From assembly GCA_963833505.1 (NCBI GenBank), contig CAWHYG010000007.1, forward strand, positions 2,356,001 to 2,420,000: a stretch of 64,000 nucleotides of DNA, written 5' to 3'. The stretch's first letter is position 1. Every line of letters begins with the position of its first letter. The notes under the pieces are model-generated. The model was not told the DNA's origin. It saw only the letters and a program-made list of their open reading frames with translations, and ran no database searches. This document shows, piece by piece, positions 16,791 through 24,585 of the stretch. Source of the stretch: CAWHYG01 sp963833505 (GTDB lineage: Bacteria > Eisenbacteria > RBG-16-71-46 > CAIMUX01). The position numbers and the translations under genes are program-made.

Positions 16791-19304
16791 GTGAAAACGA
16801 AAACACGGTGCGTGCGTCTGGTCTTGAACGGGATCCTGGCCGGTCTCTTGTGCCTCGGCGGTGCGGCGTCGGCTCACGCCGACCAAGGGTCGATCATTGC
16901 TTGGGGCGGGAATGAATATGGTCAGTGCAACGTGCCCGCGCCCAATTCGGGCTTTACTGCGGTGGCCGCCGGCGGAGGCCACAGTCTGGGACTGCGCTCC
17001 GACGGATCGATCGCGGCATGGGGGTTGGACTACTACAACCAATGCAATGTGCCCTCACCGAACTCCGGGTTCATTGCGATCGCGGCGGGAGGCTACCATA
17101 GCCTTGGGCTCAAATCCGACGGGTCCATCGTGGCCTGGGGATACGACGCCTACGGCCAGTGCGATGTTCCTTCGCCCAACACCGGGTTCATTGCGATCGC
17201 GGCCGGCGACTATCACAGCCTCGGGCTGAAGGCCGACGGCAGCATCGTGGCCTGGGGGTACAACGACTCGGGCCAATGCAACGTGCCATCCCCCAACAGC
17301 GGATTCACCGCGCTCGCGGCGGGAGGCGCGCACAGTCTCGGCTTGAAGTCGAACAGATCGATCGCGGCCTGGGGTAGCAACATCTTTGGGGAGTCCAGTG
17401 TTCCCGCGCCCAACTCGGATTTCATCGCGGTGGCCGCGGGCGGAATCCACAGCCTCGGTCTCAAGTCCACCCGAACGATCGTGGCCTGGGGAGACAACAG
17501 CCAGGGTCAGTGCAACGTGCCGTCACCCAATTCCGACTTCATCGCAATCGCGGCGGGCACGGGGCACAGCCTCGGGTTGAAATCCGGCTTGTCTATCGTG
17601 GCCTGGGGAGACGATCATTCCGGCCAGTGCGACGTGCCGTCCCCCAACACCGACTTCGTCGCGTTGTCCGGCGGGGGCGAGCACAGTCTCGCGCTTCAAA
17701 GCTCTACCGGCGCCTGCTGTCACCATGACGGAACCTGTACGATCACGATCCAGTTCCTCTGCTCGTCTCCGGATACCTGGCAAGGCGCCGGGACCGTCTG
17801 TGTCCCCAACCCCTGCCCGCAGCCGACGGGCGCCTGCTGTTTCCCCGACGGGTCCTGCCAGGTCCTCACCCAGACTGCCTGCCAGCAGCAAAACGGGACC
17901 TGGCTCGGCATGGATACCGCCTGCAATCCGAACCCCTGCCCGCAGCCTCAGGGCGCTTGCTGCTTCAAGGACGGCACTTGCCAGCTCTTGACGCAGTCCG
18001 CCTGCACGACGGCTGGCGGTACGTGGCAGGGTATGAATACGGTGTGCAGCCCGAATCCGTGTCCTCCGCCAACCGGTGCTTGCTGCTTCTCGAACGGGAC
18101 CTGCCAGCTTTTGACGCAGGCAGCGTGCACGCAGCAGGGCGGGACGTGGCAGGGCATGAACACGGTGTGCAGCCCGAACCCCTGTCCGCAGCCGGGCGCG
18201 TGCTGCTACTCGGACGGGACCTGCAAAGTGACGCTCCAGAGCGGCTGCACGGGTGCCTGGCAGGGCGCGAACACGGCCTGCAGCCCGAACCCGTGTCCTC
18301 AGCCTCAGGGTGCCTGCTGCTTCAAGGACGGCACGTGCCAGCTCTTGACGCAGGCCGCCTGCACGACGGCTGGCGGGACGTGGCAGGGCATGAATACGGT
18401 GTGCAGCCCGAACCCGTGTCCGCAGCCTCAGGGCGCTTGCTGCTTCAAGGACGGCACATGCCAGCTCCTCACGCAGTCCGCCTGCACGACGGCTGGCGGG
18501 ACGTGGCAGGGCATGAACACAGTCTGCAGCCCGAACCCGTGTTCGCAGCCGGGCGCGTGCTGCTACTCGGACGGGACCTGCAAGGTGACGCTGCAGAACG
18601 CCTGTACCGGCGTCTGGCAGGGTGCGAACACGGTCTGCAGCCCGAATCCGTGCCCGCAGCCGGGCGCGTGCTGCGCGTCTGACGGAACCTGCAAGATCAC
18701 CTTCCAGAGCGCCTGCTCTGGCACCTGGATGGGAAACAACACCGTGTGCAGCCCGAATCCGTGTGCTCAGCCGGGCGCGTGCTGCTTCTCCGACGGAACC
18801 TGCCAAGTGGCCCTGCAGAAGAACTGCACGGGGACCTGGCAGGGCGCGAACACCGTTTGCGACCCGAACCCGTGTCCTCAGCCCACGGGCGCTTGCTGTG
18901 CGCCTGATGGAACCTGCACGATCACGACGGAGGCGACGTGCGTGTCCCCGGACATCTGGCAGGGGGTGGGTGCGCCGTGCGATCCGAACCCGTGCTCGGT
19001 GACCTCGGTCAGTAGTGAGTTCTGGAACACGTTCACGGCTCCGCGAGCGGTCCCCAACCCGAGCGCAGGAAGGGTCTTGGTCCTCTACCGGCAGTTGCAC
19101 CCCTCAGCGGTCTCCGTCTACATCCTGGATCCGACCGGCCGTCTGGTGCGCACCATTCTCGGGGAGACACGCCCGGCCGGGAACTACGCCGTGGCATGGG
19201 ACGGTCGGGACGGCGCTGGGAATTCGCTGCCATCAGGAGTGTACCTGGCCCGCGTGACCACGACGTCGGGTACGTCGATCGTGAGATTCGTCATGACGAG
19301 GTGA
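16791..19304 (+). CDS. Secreted RCC1-propeller / Cys-repeat protein with FlgD/T9SS-like C-terminal domain
   Basis: 837 residues from a GTG with AAAGGGAG upstream. Residues 1-31 are a Sec signal peptide (NGILAGLLCLGGAASAHA). Residues 35-307 are seven 39-residue repeats of the pattern I-x-AWG...GQCNVP-x-PN...F-x-AIAAG...HSLGLKSDGS, the RCC1 blade pattern, so one complete seven-bladed propeller is likely. Residues 308-735 are eleven Cys-rich units (GACC-x3-GTC...C...GTWQG-x-NT-x-C-x-PNPCPQP) with six Cys in most. Residues 736-837 form a FlgD-like / T9SS type A sorting domain (VPNPSAGR, VYILDPTGRLVRTI, WDGRDGAGNSLPSGVYL). The protein should cross the outer membrane and be displayed or released. 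Its binding target is unknown. Confidence 0.85.
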   Translation: MKTKTRCVRLVLNGILAGLLCLGGAASAHADQGSIIAWGGNEYGQCNVPAPNSGFTAVAAGGGHSLGLRSDGSIAAWGLDYYNQCNVPSPNSGFIAIAAGGYHSLGLKSDGSIVAWGYDAYGQCDVPSPNTGFIAIAAGDYHSLGLKADGSIVAWGYNDSGQCNVPSPNSGFTALAAGGAHSLGLKSNRSIAAWGSNIFGESSVPAPNSDFIAVAAGGIHSLGLKSTRTIVAWGDNSQGQCNVPSPNSDFIAIAAGTGHSLGLKSGLSIVAWGDDHSGQCDVPSPNTDFVALSGGGEHSLALQSSTGACCHHDGTCTITIQFLCSSPDTWQGAGTVCVPNPCPQPTGACCFPDGSCQVLTQTACQQQNGTWLGMDTACNPNPCPQPQGACCFKDGTCQLLTQSACTTAGGTWQGMNTVCSPNPCPPPTGACCFSNGTCQLLTQAACTQQGGTWQGMNTVCSPNPCPQPGACCYSDGTCKVTLQSGCTGAWQGANTACSPNPCPQPQGACCFKDGTCQLLTQAACTTAGGTWQGMNTVCSPNPCPQPQGACCFKDGTCQLLTQSACTTAGGTWQGMNTVCSPNPCSQPGACCYSDGTCKVTLQNACTGVWQGANTVCSPNPCPQPGACCASDGTCKITFQSACSGTWMGNNTVCSPNPCAQPGACCFSDGTCQVALQKNCTGTWQGANTVCDPNPCPQPTGACCAPDGTCTITTEATCVSPDIWQGVGAPCDPNPCSVTSVSSEFWNTFTAPRAVPNPSAGRVLVLYRQLHPSAVSVYILDPTGRLVRTILGETRPAGNYAVAWDGRDGAGNSLPSGVYLARVTTTSGTSIVRFVMTR
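16893..17711 (+). repeat. Seven tandem 117-base RCC1-blade repeats
   Basis: Seven in-register units of 117 bases encode 39-residue blades. Codon-level similarity is high (for example ATCGTGGCCTGGGG recurs at each blade start), pointing to recent duplication or gene conversion. The last blade grades into the Cys-repeat region. Confidence 0.85.
17712..18995 (+). repeat. Eleven tandem Cys-rich coding repeats of about 111-123 bases
   Basis: Units start GCCTGCTG and end near AACCC(C/G)TG(T/C)CC(G/T)CAGCC. Units 3, 6 and 7 (18,000, 18,310 and 18,430 regions) are almost identical at DNA level, as are units 5 and 8, which suggests duplication of blocks of two or three units. One extra copy of the same module occurs in the protein at 35246-36355. 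Confidence 0.85.
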
Positions 19305-19344
19305 CCGGTCCCGCTCAGAAGCGGCCGTCACGAGGCAGGGACCG

Positions 19345-19375
19345 CGGCCGGATCACCTTGGAGGTGGTCCGGCCG
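19345..19375 (+). terminator. Long hairpin after the RCC1/Cys-repeat gene
   Basis: CGGCCGGATCACC (19345-19357) pairs with GGTGGTCCGGCCG (19363-19375) with one G-U pair and a 5-base loop, 41 bases after the stop. A weak pyrimidine stretch (TGCCTGTCTTCCTC) follows. Confidence 0.6.
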
Positions 19376-19739
19376 TGCCTGTCTTCCTCGGATCACTGTC
19401 CGCGGGTTCCGGAAGGACCGGGGCAGGGTTCCTTCCACGCAGACCGTAGCCGCCGGGCTCCAGCCCGAGCAGGCGATTCGGCTCTTTTGGAAGGCGTCCC
19501 GGCGTCGTGACGGCACCGACGGCAGAAGGGACATTCTCAACTTACGCATAACACATTGCGATATAACAAATTACGGCCGCAAACCTCCGTGCGGGCGGCA
19601 CTCGGTGTAAGCCGCTCGATACACAGCACCTGTCATGCCTCACGACCGCGACGTCCAGGCTGCCTGTCTCGATCCCATAATGTCGTTCGTGCCATGTACT
19701 TGATTGTGCGGAGGTCGAGAACCTCCCCGACGCCGGACG
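19376..19739. other. Intergenic region upstream of PEP-CTERM gene 3
   Basis: No convincing gene here. An AT-rich patch at about 19541-19572 (CATAACACATTGCGATATAA) stands out from the GC-rich surroundings, and GGAGGT (19710-19715) pairs with ACCTCC (19721-19726) 14 bases before the sigma54-like element. The latter could be an activator or repressor site; this is speculative. Confidence 0.35.
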
Positions 19740-19756
19740 TGGCACGGTTCTTGGCT
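19740..19756 (+). promoter_or_regulatory. Sigma54-like (-24/-12) element, PEP-CTERM gene 3
   Basis: TGGCACGGTTCTTGGCT has a perfect -24 block (TGGCACG) and TTGG where the -12 consensus has TTGC, at the correct spacing. It ends 64 bases before the ATG at 19821. Confidence 0.5.
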
Positions 19757-19820
19757 ATAGGCACCGAGCGGTTTTTGTCCACAGGATACTTCACGGTCCG
19801 GATGAGCGGAGGGACAGCGG

Positions 19821-20579
19821 ATGAAAAGAATCATAGTGATCCTTGTTCTGGGGCTTCTGGTTTATGGAACTACAGCATCTGCCCAATCAGAGGGCTATCT
19901 GCAGATCAACGGACTCTGGGGGTCGAGCAACGCTTCCGTGTCCGGCAATGGCGGGCTCAACTACGAAGACGTCGGATGCGGGGTCATGTCGGGAGGCTAC
20001 GCGGATGCGTTCTGGACTGGTGGGTACCCCTATCTGCCTGAGGGGCACGGAGCTCTCCAACCCGTCAGCGGGATTTACTGCGTGGACCTCTTCGATACGT
20101 TCGGGCTGGGACAGGCGTGGTACGTCAACCGGTACGTCATCCCGCCTCCGGATCCCCAATACCAACCTCCTTACGCCCTCGGTGACATGGCTTGGTCGTA
20201 CCACGCGTACAAGTCTCTGTTCATGTCGGACGCGCATTGGGCGACGGGTTACCAGCTGGCGTTGTGGGAGATCAGCAACGAGACGAACGGATGGAGGGAC
20301 GGCGGCGTCTATGATCCCAACTGGGCGACCACGGGATCGTTCCGGGTTGATCCCACCTCCGTTGATCCTCTCGCTCTCGCGGATGCGGACGCGGTTCTGC
20401 AGAACACGATCCTTCACAACGGCGGAGGTACTCTCTACCACTACGTTCCGAGAGGAGCGGGCCCCGGGGAAAACTACGGCCAGGGCCTGGTCGGGGACGC
20501 TCCGGAGCCGAGCGGACTTCTTCTCCTCGGTGCCGCTCTCCTTGGAGGCGTCGGCGTCGCTTGGAGGAAGCGGCACTAG
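19821..20579 (+). CDS. PEP-CTERM sorting-domain protein 3
   Basis: 252 residues from an ATG preceded by GGAGGGA. The signal peptide MKRIIVILVLGLLVYGTTAS ends near ASAQS. The mature part includes GIYCVDLFDTFGLG, MAWSYHAYKSLF and YQLALWEISNETNG. This pattern (CVD early, then a WHxY/Q...ALWEI stretch) recurs among PEP-CTERM proteins; I know no biochemical function for it. The C-terminus is APEPSGLLLLGAALLGGVGV followed by a WRKRH basic end. Exosortase processing is expected. A perfect 10-bp hairpin follows (20619-20643). Confidence 0.87.
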   Translation: MKRIIVILVLGLLVYGTTASAQSEGYLQINGLWGSSNASVSGNGGLNYEDVGCGVMSGGYADAFWTGGYPYLPEGHGALQPVSGIYCVDLFDTFGLGQAWYVNRYVIPPPDPQYQPPYALGDMAWSYHAYKSLFMSDAHWATGYQLALWEISNETNGWRDGGVYDPNWATTGSFRVDPTSVDPLALADADAVLQNTILHNGGGTLYHYVPRGAGPGENYGQGLVGDAPEPSGLLLLGAALLGGVGVAWRKRH

Positions 20580-20618
20580 TTCGAACGGACTCTCACTCAC
20601 TCGTGCAGGAGCACCAAG

Positions 20619-20643
20619 ACGGAGGGACTTTCGGTCCCTCCGT
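20619..20643 (+). terminator. Perfect 10-bp hairpin after PEP-CTERM gene 3
   Basis: ACGGAGGGAC (20619-20628) pairs with GTCCCTCCGT (20634-20643) around a TTTCG loop, 40 bases after the stop codon. It is followed by TCCTGCGTTTGG, which is only moderately T-rich. Confidence 0.7.
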
Positions 20644-20907
20644 TCCTGCGTTTGGACACAAGCCTCGACGCCGATTCTTGCCGGAGCCGGCTGCAAATCC
20701 CGTCTGCGGGACGCCTCCCGGCTGAGACATATCCAGCAGTTCACTTCGCTCTGGTTTCACGCCTCGGTGCCGCGTCGGCAGAGCATACACAATCCACATC
20801 GTCCCGCCAGACAAGGATAAGCAAGGTCAGACCCCGTGTCCCACATCCTCCGAACCCGCTTGTGATTATGCCGACAGTGTCGATGCGGCCAAATTTCAGC
20901 CGCCCGC
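20644..20907. other. Intergenic region upstream of PEP-CTERM gene 4
   Basis: No gene supported. A short self-complementary stretch, CCCGTCTGCGGG near 20699-20710, is the only structure noticed before the sigma54-like element. Confidence 0.35.
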
Positions 20908-20922
20908 GGTATGAGAATTGCG
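20906..20922 (+). promoter_or_regulatory. Sigma54-like (-24/-12) element, PEP-CTERM gene 4
   Basis: GCGGTATGAGAATTGCG has GG (20908-20909) and GC (20920-20921) ten bases apart and a perfect TTGC -12 block. It lies 55 bases before the ATG at 20977. Confidence 0.5.
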
Positions 20923-20976
20923 ATAACCACACTGCATCTTTGGACACCCACGTGACAATCGAACCGGGAGGACATC

Positions 20977-21642
20977 ATGCGCAAGGTGTTGGTTCTTGTT
21001 CCCTTCGTGATGGCATTGTTTGTTCCCGCGATCGCGTCGGCTGCGATCGTGAGCATTGCACCGTTCTTGGGGTCCTATCAGGAGGACTGGGAACCGGCCG
21101 TTTGGGGAGCGCAATCTTGGGAGCAGTTCCCCGACCACAGCATCCTGAACATCATGGGGGGCGAAGCGACCTTGACCGATGATCAGCTCGCGATCTGGTC
21201 GTACCCATATGCCTCGGCGGGGACCTCGGGAACCTCGGTTGCGGCCCACGGCACCCAGGGCCTGGGAGAAAACGGCATCGGCGGGAGGGCGGTCCTGACC
21301 TTCGCCGACCCGATGCTCAGGTTTGGCGCCTATTGGCAGGCCTACACACCCGATTACGTCCCGGTGCCGATCACCTTCAGCTTCTTTGACGGGGCGAACG
21401 ACCTGATCGGAACCCAGACCGTGAACTACCTCCATGCCAACGGGGATGGACTGCTCGACTGGCACGGCTGGCAGTCAACGGTCGGGATCAAGACGGTGAC
21501 CTGGACCGAGACGGGCGGTCAGTCCGACTGGTATCAGGCCAGCCAGGACGTAGGAGTCGTTCCCGAGCCGGGTTCGCTCCTTCTCCTCGGAGCCGGTGTG
21601 CTTGGATTCGCCATGGCGGCGGGCCGGCGCAGACACTCGTAG
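20977..21642 (+). CDS. PEP-CTERM sorting-domain protein 4
   Basis: 221 residues from an ATG with GGGAGGA upstream. Signal peptide MRKVLVLVPFVMALFVPAIA with cleavage near ASA. The mature domain has FLGSYQEDWEP, GGEATLTDDQLAIW, GTQGLGENGIGGRAVLTFA and PVPITFSFFDGANDLIGTQT. This resembles the lectin-like beta-sandwich part of other PEP-CTERM proteins, though no exact family is claimed. The tail is VPEPGSLLLLGAGVLGFAM followed by GRRRHS. It ends the PEP-CTERM cluster; the arsenic operon begins 185 bases on. Confidence 0.87.
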   Translation: MRKVLVLVPFVMALFVPAIASAAIVSIAPFLGSYQEDWEPAVWGAQSWEQFPDHSILNIMGGEATLTDDQLAIWSYPYASAGTSGTSVAAHGTQGLGENGIGGRAVLTFADPMLRFGAYWQAYTPDYVPVPITFSFFDGANDLIGTQTVNYLHANGDGLLDWHGWQSTVGIKTVTWTETGGQSDWYQASQDVGVVPEPGSLLLLGAGVLGFAMAAGRRRHS

Positions 21643-21814
21643 ACGTTCCGCCCCTCTGGCCACGGTTACGCGACTCTCTTAGAGCGGACCTCCCGGAGAT
21701 CCTCCCCCCGGGGGGTTCGTCGCGTTCTGCCTCTTGGTGCTGCCGGAGCTGATCCCGTGACGCCGCCATCTCCGCCCGGCTGAAATCCATGCTTGCCCCG
21801 AAAGGGCAATCCCA

Positions 21815-21836
21815 TATACTCACCCATATGAGTATA
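21815..21836. promoter_or_regulatory. Operator palindrome overlapping the arsR start codon
   Basis: TATACTCA (21815-21822) and TGAGTATA (21829-21836) form a perfect 8-bp inverted repeat with a 6-base centre. The presumed ATG of arsR (21828-21830) lies inside it. ArsR-family repressors bind such short AT-rich dyads at their own promoters, so autorepression is likely. Confidence 0.65.
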
Positions 21837-22265
21837 GTCAGAACCGGATCGGCCGAGCAGGTCGACAGGATGTTCCGGGCCTTCGCGGACCGCACCCGGC
21901 TGAGGGTCCTGGTTCTCTTGCAGGACGGAGAGCTCTGCGTCAGCGACATCATCGCGATCCTCCGCGTGCCGCAGGCGAAGGCCTCCCACCACCTTAACTA
22001 CCTGCTGGGCGCCGGCCTCGTCGAGGTGCGCAAGCAGGGGCTCTGGTGCTTCTACCGGCTCAGACCGGCCGAGGCCCCGTTTCACCGGAAGTTGCTCGAA
22101 TGCCTCGGTCATTGTTTCGCTGACGTCCCCGGGTTGGACGTCGACCAGAAGCGCGCCGCCAAGGTCAAGGCGTCCGGCGGGTGCTGTCCGGCGCTGCCGA
22201 TTCCGACCAGCGATTCGCGCTCCCGTGCTCGAGGAGGGTGCGGGACGAAGCAGGCCAGAACGTAG
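21828..22265 (+). CDS. arsR: ArsR-family metalloid-responsive repressor
   Basis: About 145 residues from the ATG at 21828 (MSIVRTGSAEQVDRMFRAFA); the frame is open 13 codons further up, but those residues are not family-like. The winged-helix core is clear: ADRTRLRVLVLLQDGELCVSDIIAIL, then PQAKASHHLNYLLGAGLVEVRKQG for the recognition helix, and CFYRLRP. Classical ArsR has ELCVCDL; here the second Cys is Ser, while extra Cys lie at the C-terminus (GGCCPAL and RGGCG). As(III) may therefore be sensed by a different Cys set. It is the first gene of an arsR-arsC-acr3 operon and probably binds the palindrome over its own start. Confidence 0.9.
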   Translation: MSIVRTGSAEQVDRMFRAFADRTRLRVLVLLQDGELCVSDIIAILRVPQAKASHHLNYLLGAGLVEVRKQGLWCFYRLRPAEAPFHRKLLECLGHCFADVPGLDVDQKRAAKVKASGGCCPALPIPTSDSRSRARGGCGTKQART

Positions 22266-22276
22266 GAGGAGTACTC

Positions 22277-22723
22277 ATGGAGAGCAAGCGCATCGTCCTC
22301 TTTCTCTGTACCGGGAACTCCGCCCGGAGCCAGATCGCCGAAGGGCTCCTGCGCGCCCGGGCGGGTGCGACCTACGAAGCGCACAGCGCCGGCACCGAAC
22401 CGGCCCCGAGCATCCATCCACTGGCAGTCGAGGCGATGAAGGAGATCGGTGTCGACATCAGCGCCCAGCGGCCGAAGAGCGTCGGCACCTACCTCGGCCG
22501 ACTACCGGTCCGGCATCTCATCATCGTCTGCAAGTCCGCGAACCAGACCTGTCCCTCCGTGTTCCCCGGAGTCCTCACCCGCGACTTCTGGCCGATTGAT
22601 GACCCGGCCAATCCTCCGGACGGCTCGCCGGCGACGCTGGAGCGATTTCGCGCGGCGCGGGACGAGATCACCGCCCGTTTGGAAACCTGGCTCAGCGAGA
22701 AGGCCTCCGCGCGGATTCCATGA
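22277..22723 (+). CDS. arsC: Arsenate reductase, low-molecular-weight phosphatase (thioredoxin-coupled) type
   Basis: About 148 residues from the ATG at 22277, with AGGAGG upstream. The P-loop CTGNSARS is at residues 11-18 (C-x5-R), typical of ArsC proteins derived from low-molecular-weight tyrosine phosphatases. The redox pair sits in CKSANQTC, as in thioredoxin-coupled ArsC, and the general acid is in DFWPIDDPA. It reduces As(V) to As(III) in the cytoplasm. The stop overlaps the acr3 start as ATGA, so reductase and exporter are translationally coupled. It sits 11 bases after arsR. Confidence 0.93.
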   Translation: MESKRIVLFLCTGNSARSQIAEGLLRARAGATYEAHSAGTEPAPSIHPLAVEAMKEIGVDISAQRPKSVGTYLGRLPVRHLIIVCKSANQTCPSVFPGVLTRDFWPIDDPANPPDGSPATLERFRAARDEITARLETWLSEKASARIP

Positions 22724-23799
22724 GCAATCCAGGGCGTCCGCGACTTTCGTTTCTCGACCGCTACCTGACCGTCTGGATCTTCCTGGCCATGGCGGTCGGC
22801 GTCGCCGTCGGCTATCTCTTCCCCGGCGTCGTGCCGTTCCTCGATCGCTTCAGCGTCGGCACGACCTCGATCCCGATCGCCATCGGATTGATCCTCATGA
22901 TGTACCCGCCGTTGGCGAAGGTCCGCTACGAGGAGATGGGGCCGGTCTTCCGCAACCGCCGGGTTCTTGGTCTCTCCCTGGTCCAGAACTGGGTTGTGGG
23001 GCCGATCCTGATGTTCGCCCTCGCCGTCCTCTTCCTGCGGGACAAACCGGAGTACATGGTCGGCCTCATCATGATCGGCCTGGCCCGCTGCATCGCCATG
23101 GTCATCGTCTGGAACGACCTGGCGAAGGGCGACACGGAATACTGCGCGGGCCTCGTCGCTTTCAATTCGATCTTTCAGGTCCTCTTCTACTCCGTCTACG
23201 CCTACGTCTTCATCACGGTCTTGCCGACCTGGTTCGGGCTCAAGGGCGTGGCCGTCCACATCACGATCGGCGAGATCGCCCGAAGCGTCTTCATCTATCT
23301 CGGGATCCCGTTCCTGGCCGGCATGCTGACCCGGTTCACACTCATCCGGGTCAAGAGCAAGGAGTGGTACCACCGCAGGTTCGTTCCGAAGATCAGCCCG
23401 ATCACGCTCATAGCGCTCCTCTTCACGATCGTGGTCATGTTCTCCTTGAAGGGAGAGGCGATCGTCCAGCTTCCGCTCGACGTGATTCGCGTGGCCATCC
23501 CGCTCCTCGTCTACTTCGTGCTCATGTTCTTCATTTCCTTCTTCATGAGCAGGCGCGTGGGCGCGGTCTACGGCCAGGCCGCCACCCTGTCCTTCACCGC
23601 GGCCTCGAACAACTTCGAGCTCGCGATCGCGGTGGCGGTGGCCACCTTCGGAATCCACAGTGGCGCCGCCTTCGCGGCCGTCATCGGACCTCTCGTCGAG
23701 GTCCCCGTGCTGATCGGGCTGGTCAATGTGGCGCTTGCGCTGGGGCGAAGGTACTACGGAACTCAGGGAGTTGCGGGCGGTCTCCACGGGGCTTCCTGA
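22720..23799 (+). CDS. acr3: Arsenite efflux permease, ACR3 family
   Basis: 359 residues, ten predicted membrane segments. ACR3 hallmarks are present: LILMMYPPLAKVRYEEM in the second segment, NWVVGPILMFALA, GLARCIAMVIVWNDLAKGD (with the Cys needed for transport in studied members), AFNSIFQVLFYSVYAYVF and ATLSFTAASNNFELAIAVAV. It exports As(III) across the inner membrane using the proton gradient. It completes an operon that detoxifies arsenate: sense (ArsR), reduce (ArsC), expel (Acr3). Confidence 0.95.
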   Translation: MSNPGRPRLSFLDRYLTVWIFLAMAVGVAVGYLFPGVVPFLDRFSVGTTSIPIAIGLILMMYPPLAKVRYEEMGPVFRNRRVLGLSLVQNWVVGPILMFALAVLFLRDKPEYMVGLIMIGLARCIAMVIVWNDLAKGDTEYCAGLVAFNSIFQVLFYSVYAYVFITVLPTWFGLKGVAVHITIGEIARSVFIYLGIPFLAGMLTRFTLIRVKSKEWYHRRFVPKISPITLIALLFTIVVMFSLKGEAIVQLPLDVIRVAIPLLVYFVLMFFISFFMSRRVGAVYGQAATLSFTAASNNFELAIAVAVATFGIHSGAAFAAVIGPLVEVPVLIGLVNVALALGRRYYGTQGVAGGLHGAS

Positions 23800-23859
23800 C
23801 CTGGCGTGTCCGCCCATGAGGGCCTGACATCCGGGCCCGGCCCCGGGAAGAGTCGCCGA

Positions 23860-23925
23860 GGTCCGGGCGCTCAGAAGCGGCCGGGCGTTGCGCTATGGTC
23901 CGGGCGCTCAATCGCGGCCGGGCGT
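23860..23925. repeat. Two 29-base direct repeats at the end of the sigma-factor gene
   Basis: GGTCCGGGCGCTCA...CGGCCGGGCGT occurs at 23860-23888 and again at 23897-23925 with two or three differences. The second copy covers the stop codon of the minus-strand sigma-factor gene. A small duplication event is the simple reading. Confidence 0.6.
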
Positions 23926-24585
23926 CCCTCCATCCTCCGCGGCATCGGCCCGCATCTGTTCGAAGAGCCACGCCCGGGCAAAGGACCAGTCCCGCTTGAC
24001 CGTGCGCGGAGACACCTGGAGCACTCCTGCCGTCTCCTCGACGCTCAGCCCGGCATAGAAGCGAAGTTTCACCGTCAACATGAGCCGCGGGTCCTGGGCG
24101 CCGAGCCTCTCCAGCACACGATCGAAGGCGAGAATCGAGTCCGGATCCCGGTCGTCGGCCAGCTCGGCCACCTCCTGGAGATCCAGGGCCAACCGCCGGG
24201 CGGGCTGCCCCGCCGGACCGGCTCCGCGCTTCAACCGGCGCCTGGCCCGAGCCCGTTCAATGAGGATCCGGCGCATGGCTTCAGCCGCGGCGGCGAAGAA
24301 GTGGCCGGGGTTCTCCCACTCCGTTCCGCCACCTTTGCGCAGGCGCAGATAGGCCTCGTGCACCAGCTCGGTCGACTGGATGGTGCGGGATCTTCGCTCG
24401 CCCTTCATGCGCCGGTGAGCGATTGACCGCAGTTCGGCATAGACCTCGGAGAAGAAACGGTCGGAGTCGCTCCCTTCCGTCCCCGGAGCGGGCGGGTCTC
24501 CGGCTTCCCGTCCGGGATCGACAGCAGGCGGGTCTCCGGCATCTCGTCCTTGATCGGGATTGTCCTTCGGGCCCGTGCCTTCCAT
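23908..24585 (-). CDS. ECF RNA polymerase sigma factor (type paired with Ser/Thr kinases)
   Basis: 225 residues. A 40-residue Pro/Gly/Asp-rich leader contains two similar AGDPPA units. Region 2 follows (VYAELRSIAHRRMKGERR, STELVHEAYLRLRKG, NPGHFFAAAAEAMRRILIE) and then region 4 (LRFYAGLSVEETAGVLQVSPRTVKRDWSFARAWL). The closely spaced ELVHEAYLRL and RRILIERARARRR-type motifs mark the sub-family often encoded beside TPR-bearing Ser/Thr kinases in Planctomycetes and Acidobacteria. No anti-sigma gene is adjacent; kinase genes lie 3 kb away on the other strand. It likely directs transcription of a small regulon after a kinase signal; this is inference from family context. Confidence 0.88.
   Translation of the reverse strand: MEGTGPKDNPDQGRDAGDPPAVDPGREAGDPPAPGTEGSDSDRFFSEVYAELRSIAHRRMKGERRSRTIQSTELVHEAYLRLRKGGGTEWENPGHFFAAAAEAMRRILIERARARRRLKRGAGPAGQPARRLALDLQEVAELADDRDPDSILAFDRVLERLGAQDPRLMLTVKLRFYAGLSVEETAGVLQVSPRTVKRDWSFARAWLFEQMRADAAEDGGTPGRD

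Noticed and set aside
16893..18995. Regular repeats considered as a CRISPR-like or satellite array.
   Set aside because: Units are in-frame multiples of three and encode RCC1 blades and Cys modules; there are no identical repeats with unique spacers.
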